This document shows positions 33,657 through 44,878 of a DNA stretch of 64,000 bases, piece by piece (the stretch's first letter is position 1; every line of letters starts with the position of its first letter). The stretch comes from Ilex aquifolium (lineage: Eukaryota; Streptophyta; Magnoliopsida; Aquifoliales; Aquifoliaceae), in NCBI GenBank assembly GCA_951799425.1, contig OX637393.1:8006244-8070243 (forward strand), in the 5' to 3' direction. Below the pieces are notes generated by a model. That model ran no database searches. It worked only from the letters and a program-made list of their open reading frames with translations, and was not told the origin of the DNA. Made by a program: the position numbers and the translations under genes.

Positions 33657-35597
33657 ATAAGTTGAGAAGAAAGGTTACCCCCAGACTTGAGTCTAACAGA
33701 AGCTTCTGCAGAAAATTCCCCCAAAGAATTGGAACTAGATTTAGAATCCAGCACTTCTTGATCTAAAAGCGGCAAATCCAACCTCCTAATTTTGCAAGAG
33801 CTACCCCCATCAGAAGCATAACCTTTATCAGGAGGCTCATTCCTTCTAATTAATCCCAATTGATCATCCATTGACATCCTCATACCCATTCTTGCTTCAA
33901 AATGGTGATTAATATAAAAGGAATCATCAGCCACAGAAGAAAATTATTTAGTAACCTTACAACAACCCAGATTAATCTCATCATCCCCAGAAACCCGAGG
34001 TTGCATAATAATGGATACTTTCTCCCCACAAACTCTCTCAATAATTCCCTCATCACAACTTCCAGAGACTTCCTTTTCAAAACCACCACCCTCCTCAGCA
34101 TTAGACTCAGGAATACCCTGATTGACTATCAAAATTTTTGCATCCTCTTGTACAGTTTCTCTAATGCACCCTTCATGAACATTCACTTCCTGAGCTCTTA
34201 CAACTCCACTCATCTCATGCTCCTCCACAAAAACCCCTTCATTAATTAGCTTCTCAGAAAAAGAACCCACAACTTGTCTCTCCCCAGAAGAACTACCTTT
34301 CTCAAGAACAAGGACCTCGTCACCATTATCCTTCAATAGAACATCAAACCGATTCTCAATCCCCTGTACTCCAGTGCTTTTATGTCCAAACTCAACCTTA
34401 CGCTTGTTTTTCTGAATCATCTTCACAAAACCATCCCCTTTATCAACACTCTCTTCAATAAATTGCTTACCATTTCTGGAATGAACTTCTTTCAGATCCA
34501 AATGCTGATGATTTTCATTTTTCTCACTCTTAACCACTTCTTCCTTTTTCTTTTTTTCTACACATATCTTTAGTATGCCCTTGTTTCAAGCATCTAGGAC
34601 AATACTTACACTCATTTTCATAGCAAATCCGTTGCCATCTTCCACGTAATCCCCCCATATCTAGCCAGAACCTTTTTGGATTCTCAGCTAGTAAGTTCAT
34701 TTCAACACAGGCCCTCGCAACACCAGGCCTGGTCAGCTGCAACGTGGGATTATCTATAACCAGAATTTTACCAATGGGACTCAGAATATCCCTAAGACTT
34801 TCTCTATTAAAGAGGTGAATCGGTAACCCAGGTAAAGAGATCCAAACTGGTACAATCGGGGGCTCAATACCAAGATGAAACTCTGGGAACCATATAAAAA
34901 AATGAAACAAGTAGCCTTCAATGTATGTTGTGTCCTTCAACCAAGTCTTCACATAATCTTCATACAAGGTGAATCGAATTAACACATGCCTTGGGTCTAG
35001 GACTCCAACTGTAAAATCTCCTTTAGGAAGCCATCTGCACATGATGAACTCCTTTATCACCCCCAACGAAGGTCTCCCATACGCTCACTTCCCTATCAGA
35101 TTTTGGTTAAATTGCTTTGAAAGCTCCTGAGTTTCTAAAGGTGACAAGTACATGCCTGGTTCACCGTTGTCATAAACAACCCTCTTCACAGGCTTAGGAA
35201 TGGAAGCAGAAGCCAACACAAGATTAACAACATTAGATAAGGCCATCGAAGAAATAGAATTTTCAGGCACCAAAGGAATCTGAGCACTATCAGATGAAGA
35301 AGAAAAATGATTAATCGAAGGAATTCTGACATTCGAAGGCACTTGAGAAACCGAAGGAATTTGGGCTAACAATGGAATATGAGTAATTATGGGGATCTGG
35401 CCAAACGAAGAGATTTGGGTAACCAAAGGAGGCATAACAGAGGGAATTATAAGACCAGATGAAGACGAAGAACCATTCTCACAACCAGATTTAACTTCAG
35501 CAACTTTCGAAGAACTCTCAGATTTTTTGAACAATGAAGCAAAATTTCGAGTAATGTCAGGAGGTTTTGGGGGAATCAAACATTGATCTGAGCTCAT
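33653..35597 (-). pseudogene. LINE ORF1 (DUF4283-like and zinc knuckle), disrupted
   Basis: The start is taken at the ATG of MSSDQCLIPPKP (35597). After a Ser/Pro/Ile-rich N-terminus comes the DUF4283-like region (CRWLPKGDFTVGVLD... WIRF-type folds, then WISLPGLPIHLF) and a zinc knuckle (CKYCPRCLKQGHTKDMC, about 34575-34620). An in-frame TGA lies near 35085, a frameshift occurs near 34535 in an A-rich tract, and a further stop lies near 33944. The final stop TGA (33655-33653) overlaps the ORF2 start. Confidence 0.82.
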
Positions 35598-35737
35598 AAT
35601 GCAATGAAAAACAAATTCAAGGAAGAAATTCACAAGAATTAAGAAGAATCAACAAAGAAATTCAAAGGAAAAAGAATAATGGAAGAAAAAGTTAGAGAAA
35701 AGGTAGAGTTTCTCTCTCTAGGAAGAAACAGTAACAT

Positions 35738-35924
35738 GCTCAATAAAATACTTAATTAAAAATTTAATCATTGCAATAGAGTAACACCATATGTGAGTAC
35801 TTAAAACTATTGTCTGAAGACACGGAGTAATAAAAAAATGGTCAATACTAAACATATTTGTATTCACACCCAAAATCAAATTATAAAGATAGGGAAGAGA
35901 GAGAGGAATTTAAGCACCGGTTGT
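35738..35924. other. Short intergenic stretch after the LINE
   Basis: It continues the pre-insertion sequence (GCTCAATAAAAT follows the target duplication, as GCTCAACAAAAA does after the earlier copy at 29205-29216). No gene is seen. Confidence 0.6.
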
Positions 35925-36292
35925 AGTGGAGGCAAGCGATGGTAGTGGTGGTGGGTGACAGACGGTGATGGTTGTGATGGGTGACGACAATTGATTGTGA
36001 TGGTGGTGGTAGGGGTGACGGTGGGATAGTGACGGTGATGGTAAGATGACGGCAGCGGTGATGGTGGTGGGGGTGGTGGTAGTGGGGATGATAGTGGTGG
36101 GACAGTGGTGGTAGGGTGGCGACAGTGGTAGTGGCGGCGACGATGGTGGGGAGGTGGTGGTGGTTATTGTGGAAGCGGTAGTGGTGGTGTGGCAGCGGTG
36201 ATGGTGGTGGTTAGGCGGTGGTGGTGGTAAGGTGGCGACAGCGGTGGTGATGGTGGCGGTGGTGATGGTGGCAGTGGTGATGGTGGTGTTGT
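35925..36292. repeat. Imperfect GGT/GAT triplet array
   Basis: About 370 bp of GGTGGT, GATGGT and GGCGGT units with occasional breaks. It is the strand complement of the composition at 22815-23300, but no unit-by-unit match was found, so common origin is not established. Confidence 0.75.
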
Positions 36293-36757
36293 TTTATAAT
36301 TGGTTGATGACACTACGTAACATTAATAATATGATTTCACTGTTACACCCAATATTTACTCAATAAACAAGCAACATCCGCATCATAACCACCATCTTCT
36401 AACAACTCTCTAATTGGAGAATTAAACAACTACTCCCTACCCCTTTCCATCGAAGTCCCATGTCCCGACTTGTTGACAATGAAACCATCAACAATTGTTT
36501 CTGACGGATTCGGCCAGATCAAGTCCAGATTAGAGATACAGACGAGGTCCAACTCAAATATACATGTCAAACCCACCACAGGATCAAAGAGGCTTAGTAG
36601 AGTCAGCCTCACCATCTTAAGACACTTAGTCCACAACTGACACGAGAGGGAATCCGTGGGAACGCAGTCATTGGGGACACATCATCAATCTCGCGAGATG
36701 ACCTCGCTTGTTACAAGATAAGGCGAGCTTCAAAGAATCAGTTACGAGAATGGCTCT
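36293..36757. other. Intergenic DNA, no gene recognised
   Basis: No convincing reading frame, repeat end or RNA gene was identified in this stretch. Confidence 0.5.
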
Positions 36758-37082
36758 TGTGACGCCCCTAAAACCGGGGGTCCTTTGTCAACTTGTTGAT
36801 CACCCATCAACCTACAAAAATACCCGTGAATGCCGCATAACCCGACACCACGACACAACATCCCTTTTACCGGGATCACAAAAACACAAAGTTTGGGCAG
36901 AGTCTCTCTTGTACCGGGTACTCCCAAGCGTACAACCTGTGTACACTTCGATCACATGATCCATCCAATGTCCAATATACAACAATTTATCCTCATTTAA
37001 TGTCCATTTATATCATTTGAACAAAAGAACCCAAGACCCATAGGCCTAGCAAAACATTTCAAAATTTGAGATTTTAACAAAA

Positions 37083-37258
37083 CCTACCGGTAAAAGATGT
37101 GCAAGTTTTACTGGTAGAAAAGGCTACTGGAAAAGTTCTACCGGTAGGTTTAGCCCACTGGAAAAGTTCTACCGCAAAACTTGAAGTTCTACCGGTAGGT
37201 TTAACCTACTGGACAAGCTCTACCAGTAGAAGAGTTCGTCGTTCTACTGGTAGGTCTT
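37083..37258. repeat. Array of palindromic CTACCGGTAG-type motifs
   Basis: The motif TTCTACCGGTAGGTTTA recurs, with variants TCTACCAGTAG and TCTACTGGTAG, interleaved with CCACTGGAAAAG and CTACTGGACAAG. Each core is its own reverse complement or nearly so. At least six cores occur in about 175 bp. The arrangement lies within the probable LTR. Confidence 0.75.
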
Positions 37259-39279
37259 ACTAGCTTGACATTTTAAACAAAATACAGTTCATACGAGTTC
37301 GATACAATCATTTACATACAATTAATGTCCCAAAAATTAGATAACATCTTAGTTTTACAAAAATATGATTTAAAGCCACATTTCGGCTCTTCTTTATCAA
37401 TGAGAGCCCGACTGAGAGCCGTCCACCAGCGCATATCCCGCACCTGAAATGTTGTCCCCATAAAGGGTGAGTCACGCTCAATAGGGTATCTCCTAAAAAG
37501 GTTACTTCCCAACCTAGATGTATATAAAATGTTCACATACAAATTCAACAAGTAACAATCATCCATTCAAGAATATGCAATTCAATGATGGATCATTTAT
37601 CCCATGCCATGTTATGAGATGAGACTTACACAATCAACTCAACCCGAACTTTTACCGGTTCCCATCACCCATGCAATGCCAGTAGTATAAAACCGGGCAT
37701 TCCAAGTCCTTGTCATTGATGTTGCACATCCAACGACCTTTTTAAAAAATAAACCATGTGTCTTTGTTGGGTAGCGGGATTTTGGTGTCTCACCGTCAGT
37801 TCCGCACACCGATACACTTTTTTAGACTTTCACCGGCGGAATTGTATAAACCAGTAACTGGGTCTTGCACCCGATGGAGTATCTAGCCCTTTTTACTATA
37901 CCCGACACAAGTTGTTTATGCAACCGTGCGACTCTGTCGAACCTTGGTCCGACTGTACCGAGCCCACTTATCAACAACCAAGAATGGTGTTTTATCCAAC
38001 AACATGCACACACCCACACTCATGTTCATGCCCATGAATGCGATGTTCCCCGTGCATATGCAAATGTATATGTACAATTGTAATTCTCAACATGTTCAAT
38101 ATGTCATAAGCACAATATAAACAATTTCAATCTTCAATCAACATTGTATATGGTCAATTACATCAATAGCATATAACCACTATCAATAGCTTCAATGTCA
38201 ATATATCACATGCATATACCAATATTTTTCAACATCAATTTTCAAGCATGTTACAACATAGTCAAAGTAATTAACACACTTAATCTACATAGGCATTTAA
38301 TCAAACACCTTCAAGGCACCAAATCATGTAATCACATAAAATGCCCAATTTCATCACATAACTCAAGAAATCACCTCAAGTAATTTCTACATACTCAATT
38401 CAAGCTAGAATTGATTTTATCCATTTTTATATCCATTTTCCACATTTCAACAACAATAGGCAAGTGCTAAACATGAGATTACATCTCTAACACCCTACCC
38501 ATTTCATATTTCAAACCTAAGTTAGAAATAAACCTAATTGGGATGAAAACCCTACCTCTTGAAGCGTAAAACAAGTCGTAGAACCTTCAAGAACACCAAC
38601 CAAGATCAAGCCATTTGATTTTTCCAAAATCTCATCTCAGAAACTTCGGTGAAATTCGTTCTTTTTGGTACGTAGGCGTAGCCCTTGTTACGTAGATCAA
38701 CTTTAATACTTGACATGAAGGATTCCGACCAACGAAACTCCGTAGATCGTGGAGAGAAGTTAGAGTTTTTCTCTTTTTCTCTCTTCCTCTCTCCAAAGAA
38801 ACCCAGCAGAATGTATGAGGAGAAAATCTGATTTTTTTCCCCTATTTATACCCTTTAGGTGCTTGGTCCACATCGCACCACACGTTCCTCATTTTCGGGT
38901 CCGATTTCGCCCCAAAACAATTAAATTTCGTCTCGATTCAAGTTCAAAATATTTTTTATATGAACTTACTTTAAATTATTTTTTAATTTTAGAAATTTAA
39001 TTCCATGTCTCGTTTTTAAGTCACGCGACGTCCGATCGTCTCGTAAAATGCAAAAAATCCTACTGTCTCAGAATTCGACGAAAATTATATGGGTAACTAG
39101 ATTTCACGAGACGAATCCAACGGTGAGGTCCTTTTCGTTATCTTAGTTTTAGAAAAATTCAGATTTTCAACCCGTACCGTAATGACAAATTACCGTTTTG
39201 CCATTTTTCATAAAAATTCAAATTTAACCTAGTTTTATAGCTCCTTTGGAGCCCTAGTGAAAACATGTTCGCCTATACA

Positions 39280-40334
39280 TAGGCCTGTCAAAATTCGACA
39301 CGACATGATTAACCGACACGAATTAAGCGGGTTTGGGTGAGACCTTAACGGGTTCGGGTGGTAAACGGGGTAACCCGTTAAACACGTTTAATAAACGGGT
39401 CGTGTTCGGGTGAGACCTGTCAACCTGTTTATCATCCGTTTACCCGTTTAAAAAATTAATATAATAAAAAAATTAATAATTATTTTAAAAATTTTATGGA
39501 GCTTGGTCTGAGCTTAGGAGGCTGCGATGGTGGTGCTGGAGGCTGCGGTGGTCTAAGCTTGGTCTGAGCCTGGTCTGAGCATTGCTGGAGGCTACGGTGG
39601 TGCTGGGGTGAACACAGTTATGAAGGAGACATGGTAAACCATCGAAAAGGGTAAAAAGCAGTGGATGTTCCCATGCCACTAAAAAAGAGGTTGAAGATAT
39701 ATCATTGAAAGAAGAGGCTAGCAATATGAACAAACCTGCTGGTCTTGCTGCTGATACAGAGGAGGATGAGGAAGAATTAAAAGAGAAAGGAAGTTCCTTT
39801 AATGAGGAGAGCTTGCAAAGTGGAGAGAATGAGGTGGTCTGAGCATTGCTGGAGGGTCTGCACAGTGAACACAATGAATGAAGGAGAACACAGCGAAACT
39901 GAAAGCTTTTGGGTCTGCACAATGAACACAGTGAAAGCTTTTGCCTTGAATCCCATATCGACAAATTTAAATGAAGAAGACCTCCCATGCCTATAAAAGG
40001 CTACAACCCCTTTTTTTAGTCATTCAACCTTCTCAATGACTTTTGCAAGTGGTAGCCAACTGGAAATCTTTTAATTAAGAGAGTTCATTGTTGTGTGTAA
40101 TTAAAAGAGTTTAAAATTTTAATAGAATAGTTTTTTGGTGTGGGTTAAAATTTTAATAAAATTAAACGTGTTAAATAAGTCGTGTCGTGTTAACTGTTTA
40201 TTAAATGGTTCGTGTTTGTGTTTAAATTTTTTACCCGTTTATTAAACGTGTCGTGTACGGGTTTACATATTTTTCACCTATCAGCCGTTTAACCCGACAC
40301 GTAACCGTTTAACCCGACACGTTTGACACCCCTA
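39280..40334. mobile_element. Non-autonomous hAT-like element nested in the LTR
   Basis: The ends are TAGGCCTGTCAAA and TTTGACACCCCTA on the + strand (reverse complement TAGGGGTGTCAAA). A perfect 8-bp target duplication, CCTATACA, lies at 39272-39279 and 40335-40342. Subterminal regions carry many copies of CGTGT/ACACG and CCCGTTTA. The middle (39500-39990) has an open frame on the - strand without recognisable domain and repeats of GTCTGAGC and AAGCTTTTG; it may be captured DNA. Confidence 0.85.
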
Positions 40335-40358
40335 CCTATACATGGAGGGTATGACACA

Positions 40359-40469
40359 CATCTCAGCACATTATGCCTCTTGAGCAATAATATTCTCCGG
40401 CCACAGTAGTCATTCCCAGTAGAGTAAGTCACTCAGACCAAACTACACAATCTCTATGTTTACTTGTGA
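40359..40469. other. Spacer between the two LTR elements
   Basis: About 110 bp with no feature recognised. Confidence 0.5.
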
Positions 40470-41053
40470 TGATGCACAAAAGCGGATTCATGCACCACCT
40501 GTCAAGTAATTAATACAGGTAATAAGTATAGTAAAAATAAAGATGAGATCAAAACAAGCAACACAGATATAGAGTGGTTCGGTCAGGGTGACCTACTCCA
40601 CTTTGAAGGCAGCAACGCTGGCCGTAGGACTTTATTGATAAAATAGTAGGTGGGAGAGAGAGAGAGAGAGAGGGCAAGAGTAAACTTTAGGTGTGGGGAG
40701 ATAGCTGTGTGAGAGATGTAGAGATGTGTCAAAGATGTCTCCTTCATGTGTAGAGGGCTTACAATTTATAGGCACAGAGTCTTAGCTGAGGTGATGACGT
40801 GAAGGGATAGGTGACAAGTCATTCGGAGTGGATAGCTACAGCTAAGGATAGGTACAATTAAAGATAGTCCTGATCTTCGAGAATGGTTATCCTGGTAATT
40901 ACTCCCCACGTGCACTGATCTTCCTGAACTCCCTGAACCTTGGATTGGGCCGAATCAATGAGCTAGGCTTGACCTGCCTTTTAACTGATTTGGGTTTACC
41001 CATAAATTGGGCCTGACCCAGTTGGATTTGGGCTCATCAACTTGTGTTCAACA
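40470..41053 (-). repeat. 3' LTR (left) of the non-autonomous element
   Basis: It aligns along its whole length with 44083-44683. It contains a (GA)n tract (40652-40672) and CTTCATGTGTAGAGGGCTTA, shared with the partner. Confidence 0.82.
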
Positions 41054-42011
41054 TGAATGAACTTCCTCATTTAGGGAGACAGGTATCTTGTGCCACATGG
41101 TTCATACTTTTATCCCTTTGCATTCACGAAGCTTCCAAGGTGGCATATTCCCCTCCTTCTACGAGGGCGAAGTCTGATGCTCCCAGCGCTTCTCGACCGA
41201 AGTCCAATGGCCAGGTTGCTTCCCGGGAGACGGGACCTGGTGGTGCCCCTACTCCTTCCCCGGCTGCGACTCCTTCGCATTCCAGAACTAGTTCTAGTAC
41301 CGCTGTAGGAGTTGAGACTCTAGTGTGGTCTTCCGTCAGGATTGGAGCTCCTTGTTGTTGTCCTGCTTCCAGCGGTGGATTAGGGTCCATACTATAGGAC
41401 GTGAATTTAGCCAAGGAGCGGCTTTGGGAGTTTGTGACTATCGCGAATATCAGAGAGGTCAGCTCTCGAGATCCATAGGGCATTATCAATACCACGGTGG
41501 AGGGGTTTGTCATGTTATGCCTTTCTACTCAACTTTAATTTTGTACCCGACTCATTTCCCTCATGTCCTATTTTTTGAATGTTTATAGGTGACTGCCGCT
41601 TTTCCCTGCCTTTTTTCGAGGATGATCGAGCTTGGAGAGGCATCGAGGGATCTGGAAAAAGAGAGGCAAGCACGAAAGGATGCTAAGGAGCAATTGAGGC
41701 TAGCACACGAGAGAGCTGCACTTCTTAAGGCAGAGCTTTCGGCATCCCGCGAGAGGGCCACGAAGCTAGAGGCTGATAAGGAGACTATCTGTGCGAGAGC
41801 AGAATCAGCGCTACGAGGGTCCCGCGAGAGGGCCGCAGGAGCTGAGGCCGAGTTACGTATAACTCGGGAGAGAGCTGTCGTGGCAGAGGATGACCTACGA
41901 GTAGCTTGTGAGAGAGCCACCAGGGCAGAGGCTCATTCCATTGAGATGGAGATGAGGAGGGAAGCTGCTGAGAGGGCCGTTAAGCTGGAGACTAAGGCTG
42001 CCTGCTTGTAA
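41044..42011 (+). pseudogene. Coiled-coil gene fragment inside the LTR element, antisense to it
   Basis: Two open stretches are seen: 41044-41397 (Ser/Pro/Ala-rich) and 41589-42011 (heptad-like Glu/Ala/Arg-rich helix with repeats such as RERAAGAEAELRITRERA). Between them a frame continues as AKERLWEFVTIANIREVSSRDP followed by a stop. A segment bounded by GT and TTTATAG|GTGACTGCC (ending 41588) looks like an intron. An exon-intron shape on the strand opposite to the retrotransposon suggests capture of a host gene or another element's gene. The source family was not recognised with certainty. Confidence 0.45.
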
Positions 42012-42255
42012 GCAAAGCAGAGTTAGGCCAAGTTTTTGGCGACTTGTGAGAGAGCCACTAAGCTTAGAGAGATAGGCCATTTGCGTGAGAGCAGAGGCAT
42101 AATTAGATCGAACTTTTGGTGACTTGTGAGAAATCTGCAAAGTTGGAGAGATAGACTGCTTGCATAAGAGCAGAGGCAGAGTTAGGCTGAGCTTTTGACG
42201 ACTTGTGAGAGAGGCGCTAAGTTGGAGACATAGGGTTCATGCATGAGAGCATCGC
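42012..42255 (+). repeat. Degenerate ~70-80-bp repeats continuing the coiled-coil frame
   Basis: Three decayed units share GGCGACTTGTGAGAGAG..., GTTGGAGAGATAG and AGAGCAGAGGCA. They extend the helical repeat of 41589-42011 beyond its stop codon, so the original protein was longer. Confidence 0.6.
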
Positions 42256-42859
42256 TGGGCACTGAGGCGCAGGCGCCAGTGGGTCTTCCCTGGTCAAATT
42301 CAAGGATTAGAATCAGTTCAAACTACAATCCATGCGAGGCTAGATCTTCAAAGAGAATAGATGTTTTATAGGTTGATTCTTATTCTTGCTGCCCGCTCGA
42401 TTTTGAAATGTTCCTGTATGGGGAAAAATTCACGCAAAGGATCACCACCTTATACGAACAAAGATGATGGCGGGGAAGTCTTGGTAATCCTGCAAGACAA
42501 GAGAAAATCTAGGTGAACCGATGGCCGAAGGCGGCCAAAGGGACTCCGATCCTTAAGTCAGTAAGCGAGTCGAAGAAAAAGTATATGGTGAATAGGCTAG
42601 AATTCCAAGACATACCTGGTACCCGGAACCTTTATTTATAACGGTATATGAAGCGGTGTTCCACATGGACTCGAATTCCAAGTTGTGATAGGATAGACCT
42701 TATCATCAATCCCCTAGACATTCGAGGTAGAGTCGTTTTAGGATGTTGAGTCCTAGATTGTAGGATGAGATGTGCTCACCAGGAGGCGTTGTTTATCAAC
42801 AATCCCTTCATTACTTGAAGTAGAGTTTCAATAGGGCTAGGTCCTGGGTCAATCCTTAG

Positions 42860-43725
42860 CCAAGTAGCAAGTGGGCGCCGGGCAGAGGCAGGCGACGTCG
42901 GAGGCGTAGCGGCGCCAGGTGCAAGGAGGCAGGGCAGGCAACGCTTGGAGGCTGGGCAGGCGACGCCGGAGCTGGCTATGTGGGCGGCGCCTTGGCTCTA
43001 TTGGCAACGCCTTGGCTATGATGGCAGACCTTATGTCCCATAGTTCGTAAAAAAAAAAAGAGCTCGCAAGAAAGCTCGTCAGTGGAATATCAAAAAAGTC
43101 TTGATTCTGAGGAAGGTGTATTGGGGGTCGACCACAATTTCCCCAGTAAGAGATAGAATCTCACTAATTGGAAGGAAAATGAGGACTTCGATCCATTGCG
43201 ATTCGTTTCCTTGGTGTGGAGAGATCTCTGCTATAAAAGAGAGAGCTCGTAGGCTGGGGCGCGGGTGCCGCTGGGTGCTGAGGCACGAGCGTCGCTGAGC
43301 GAGGATAGGGGTGCCACTGGGCGAGGATAGGGGGCGTCGTTAGGCGCGGGGGCAGAAGGCAAGGCTGGGTGATGCCGAGGCGTAGGAGGCAGGCTGGGCA
43401 ACGCCCGCAACATGGGAGACAACCAGGCTGGGTGTGCATGGAAGTAGGGACGCTGGGTGCGGGCGCTGCGTATGTGAGCGACGCCCTTGGAGTGGACTGG
43501 GCGACGCAGGGTGCGAATGGCGAAGCCAGCTAGGTGTTGACCTTGGCCTAACAGGCTGCTGGGTGCTGGCCGGCCTGGGTGACGCCAGGCAGTTGGGCGC
43601 TAGCCTTGGCTTGGGCGACGCCAGGCAACTGGGCGCAGATGTCCCTTTGGGCCGTTGGGAGACGGCAGACGACGTCTTGGCATGCTGGGCAGTGGTGCTT
43701 GGTGGAGTATTAGACAATTATGAAA
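42860..43725. repeat. GC-rich repeat island (GGGCGACGCC-type)
   Basis: In otherwise AT-rich DNA, this block is rich in short phrases such as GGCAGGCGACGCC, TGGGCGACGCCAGGCA and GGCGCCTTGGCT, irregularly spaced. Open frames on both strands are Pro/Ala/Arg-rich and appear to result from composition. It lies wholly inside the non-autonomous LTR element. Confidence 0.65.
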
Positions 43726-44082
43726 AAATGGCCAAACTTTGAACGGACATAACTTCGCGCTCGGTTGTCCATTTGAGGCGTATTTTGTTTTGAATCCGGA
43801 TATTTGTTTCGAGATCTACCAGTGTCAAACGCCAAAGGCGGTTTGGGCACCAAATTTTTCCAAAAAACACTTACTTTTCACTGAATCTGAGTTTTAAACA
43901 CAAATTAGTGGAAAAATAGAATTTTTTGTGTCTACTTTTCGCTGGTGGTGGCGGGACCTCGTCATGATATGGCAGGTCATCTTCTGTTTTGTGGTTAATG
44001 GATCTAGTTGTGATTGCCATTGAAGGTAGGAAAACTATAGGGTAAGAATCAAATCGAGTTCCCACAAACAGCGCCAAACTTA

Positions 44083-44683
44083 TGATGCACAAAAGTGGAT
44101 TCATGCGCCACTTGTCGAGTAATTAATATAGGTAATAAGTACAGTAAAAATAAAGATGAGATCAACACACGCAACATAGATATAGGGTGGTTTGGTCATG
44201 GTGACCTACTTCACTTTGAAGACGGCAACGGTGGCCGTATGACTTTATTGATAAAATAGTAGGTGAGAGAAAGAGAGCAAGAGTAAGTTCTAGGTGTGAG
44301 AAGATAGCTATGTGAGAGATGTAGAGATGTGGAGATGTGTCAAATGTGTCTCCCTCATGTGTAGAGGGCTTAAAATTTATAGGCACAGAGCCTTAACTGA
44401 GGCGGTGGTGTGAAGGGGTAGGTGACTAGTCCTTCAGAGTGGATAGCTACAGCTAAGGATATATACAATTAAAGATAGTCTTGATCTTCGAAATTAGTCT
44501 TGATCTTCGAAAGTGACTATCCCGGTAATTACTCCTCACGTGCGCTGATCTTCCTAAACTCCCTGAACCTTGGAATAGCCCGAATCCATGAGCTGGACTT
44601 GACCTGTCTTTTAACTTATTTGAGCTTACCCATAAATTTGGCCTGACCCAGTTGGATTTGGGCTCATCAACTTGTATTGAACA
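44083..44683 (-). repeat. 5' LTR (right) of the non-autonomous element
   Basis: It is about 17 bp longer than its partner, partly from a local duplication of TCTTGATCTTCGAAA (44480-44510). The primer site abuts it at 44061-44079. Confidence 0.82.
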
Positions 44684-44878
44684 TTCGTTACTTCATCCTT
44701 AATTAATTTTGCATAAAACCATTTTTGAACATCATCAGCTTCCAACTTGGTAACACGTTCTAGACGTAGTTTAGTCCTACAATAGAGCTCTTGTTGGGCC
44801 CTAATGATCCACCCTCAGTAGCAATAGCTGAATAAAAACATAAGAACATTGAAAGGGAAAAAAAAATAGTGAGTCTTA

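Larger units (their letters stand above)
29253..35725 (-). mobile_element. LINE (plant L1-type) with RNase H domain, inactivated
   Basis: The element is about 6.5 kb and reads on the - strand. A T run at 29252-29261 on + is its poly(A) tail. AAACAGTAACAT flanks it on both sides (29241-29252 and 35726-35737), a perfect 12-bp target duplication. It has ORF1 (zinc-knuckle RNA-binding protein) and ORF2 (endonuclease, reverse transcriptase, RNase H) joined by an ATGA overlap. Several stops and frameshifts interrupt both frames, so it is dead, but the order of domains is complete, which is unusual for LINEs, most of which are 5'-truncated. Confidence 0.92.
36758..40358. mobile_element. Probable solo LTR of a Ty3/Gypsy-type element, interrupted by a hAT element
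   Basis: The segment opens TGTGACGCCCCTAAAACCGG, a wording typical of large Gypsy LTRs, and ends GGGTATGACACA. With the nested hAT (39280-40334) removed, the length is about 2.5 kb. There is a possible TATA (CTATTTATACCC at 38839). No internal domain lies on either side and no clear 5-bp target duplication was found, so ends are approximate and the class is inferred. Confidence 0.5.
40470..44683 (-). mobile_element. Non-autonomous LTR retrotransposon with captured gene fragment
   Basis: Direct LTRs lie at 40470-41053 and 44083-44683, starting TGATGCACAAAAG and ending in ACA. Just inside the right LTR, read on the - strand, is TTTGGCGCTGTTTGTGGGAAC, close to the TGGCGCC... primer site of Gypsy Tat/Athila-type elements, so the element reads on - . 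The LTRs differ at about one base in ten by eye, making it much older than Copia copy 1. No gag, protease, integrase or reverse transcriptase was found in the 3-kb interior, which instead holds a coiled-coil fragment and a GC-rich island. Confidence 0.78.

Noticed and set aside
43164..43742. Overlapping open frames on both strands in the GC-rich island
   Set aside because: High GC lowers stop frequency; the frames are Pro/Ala/Arg-rich without domains and overlap each other.
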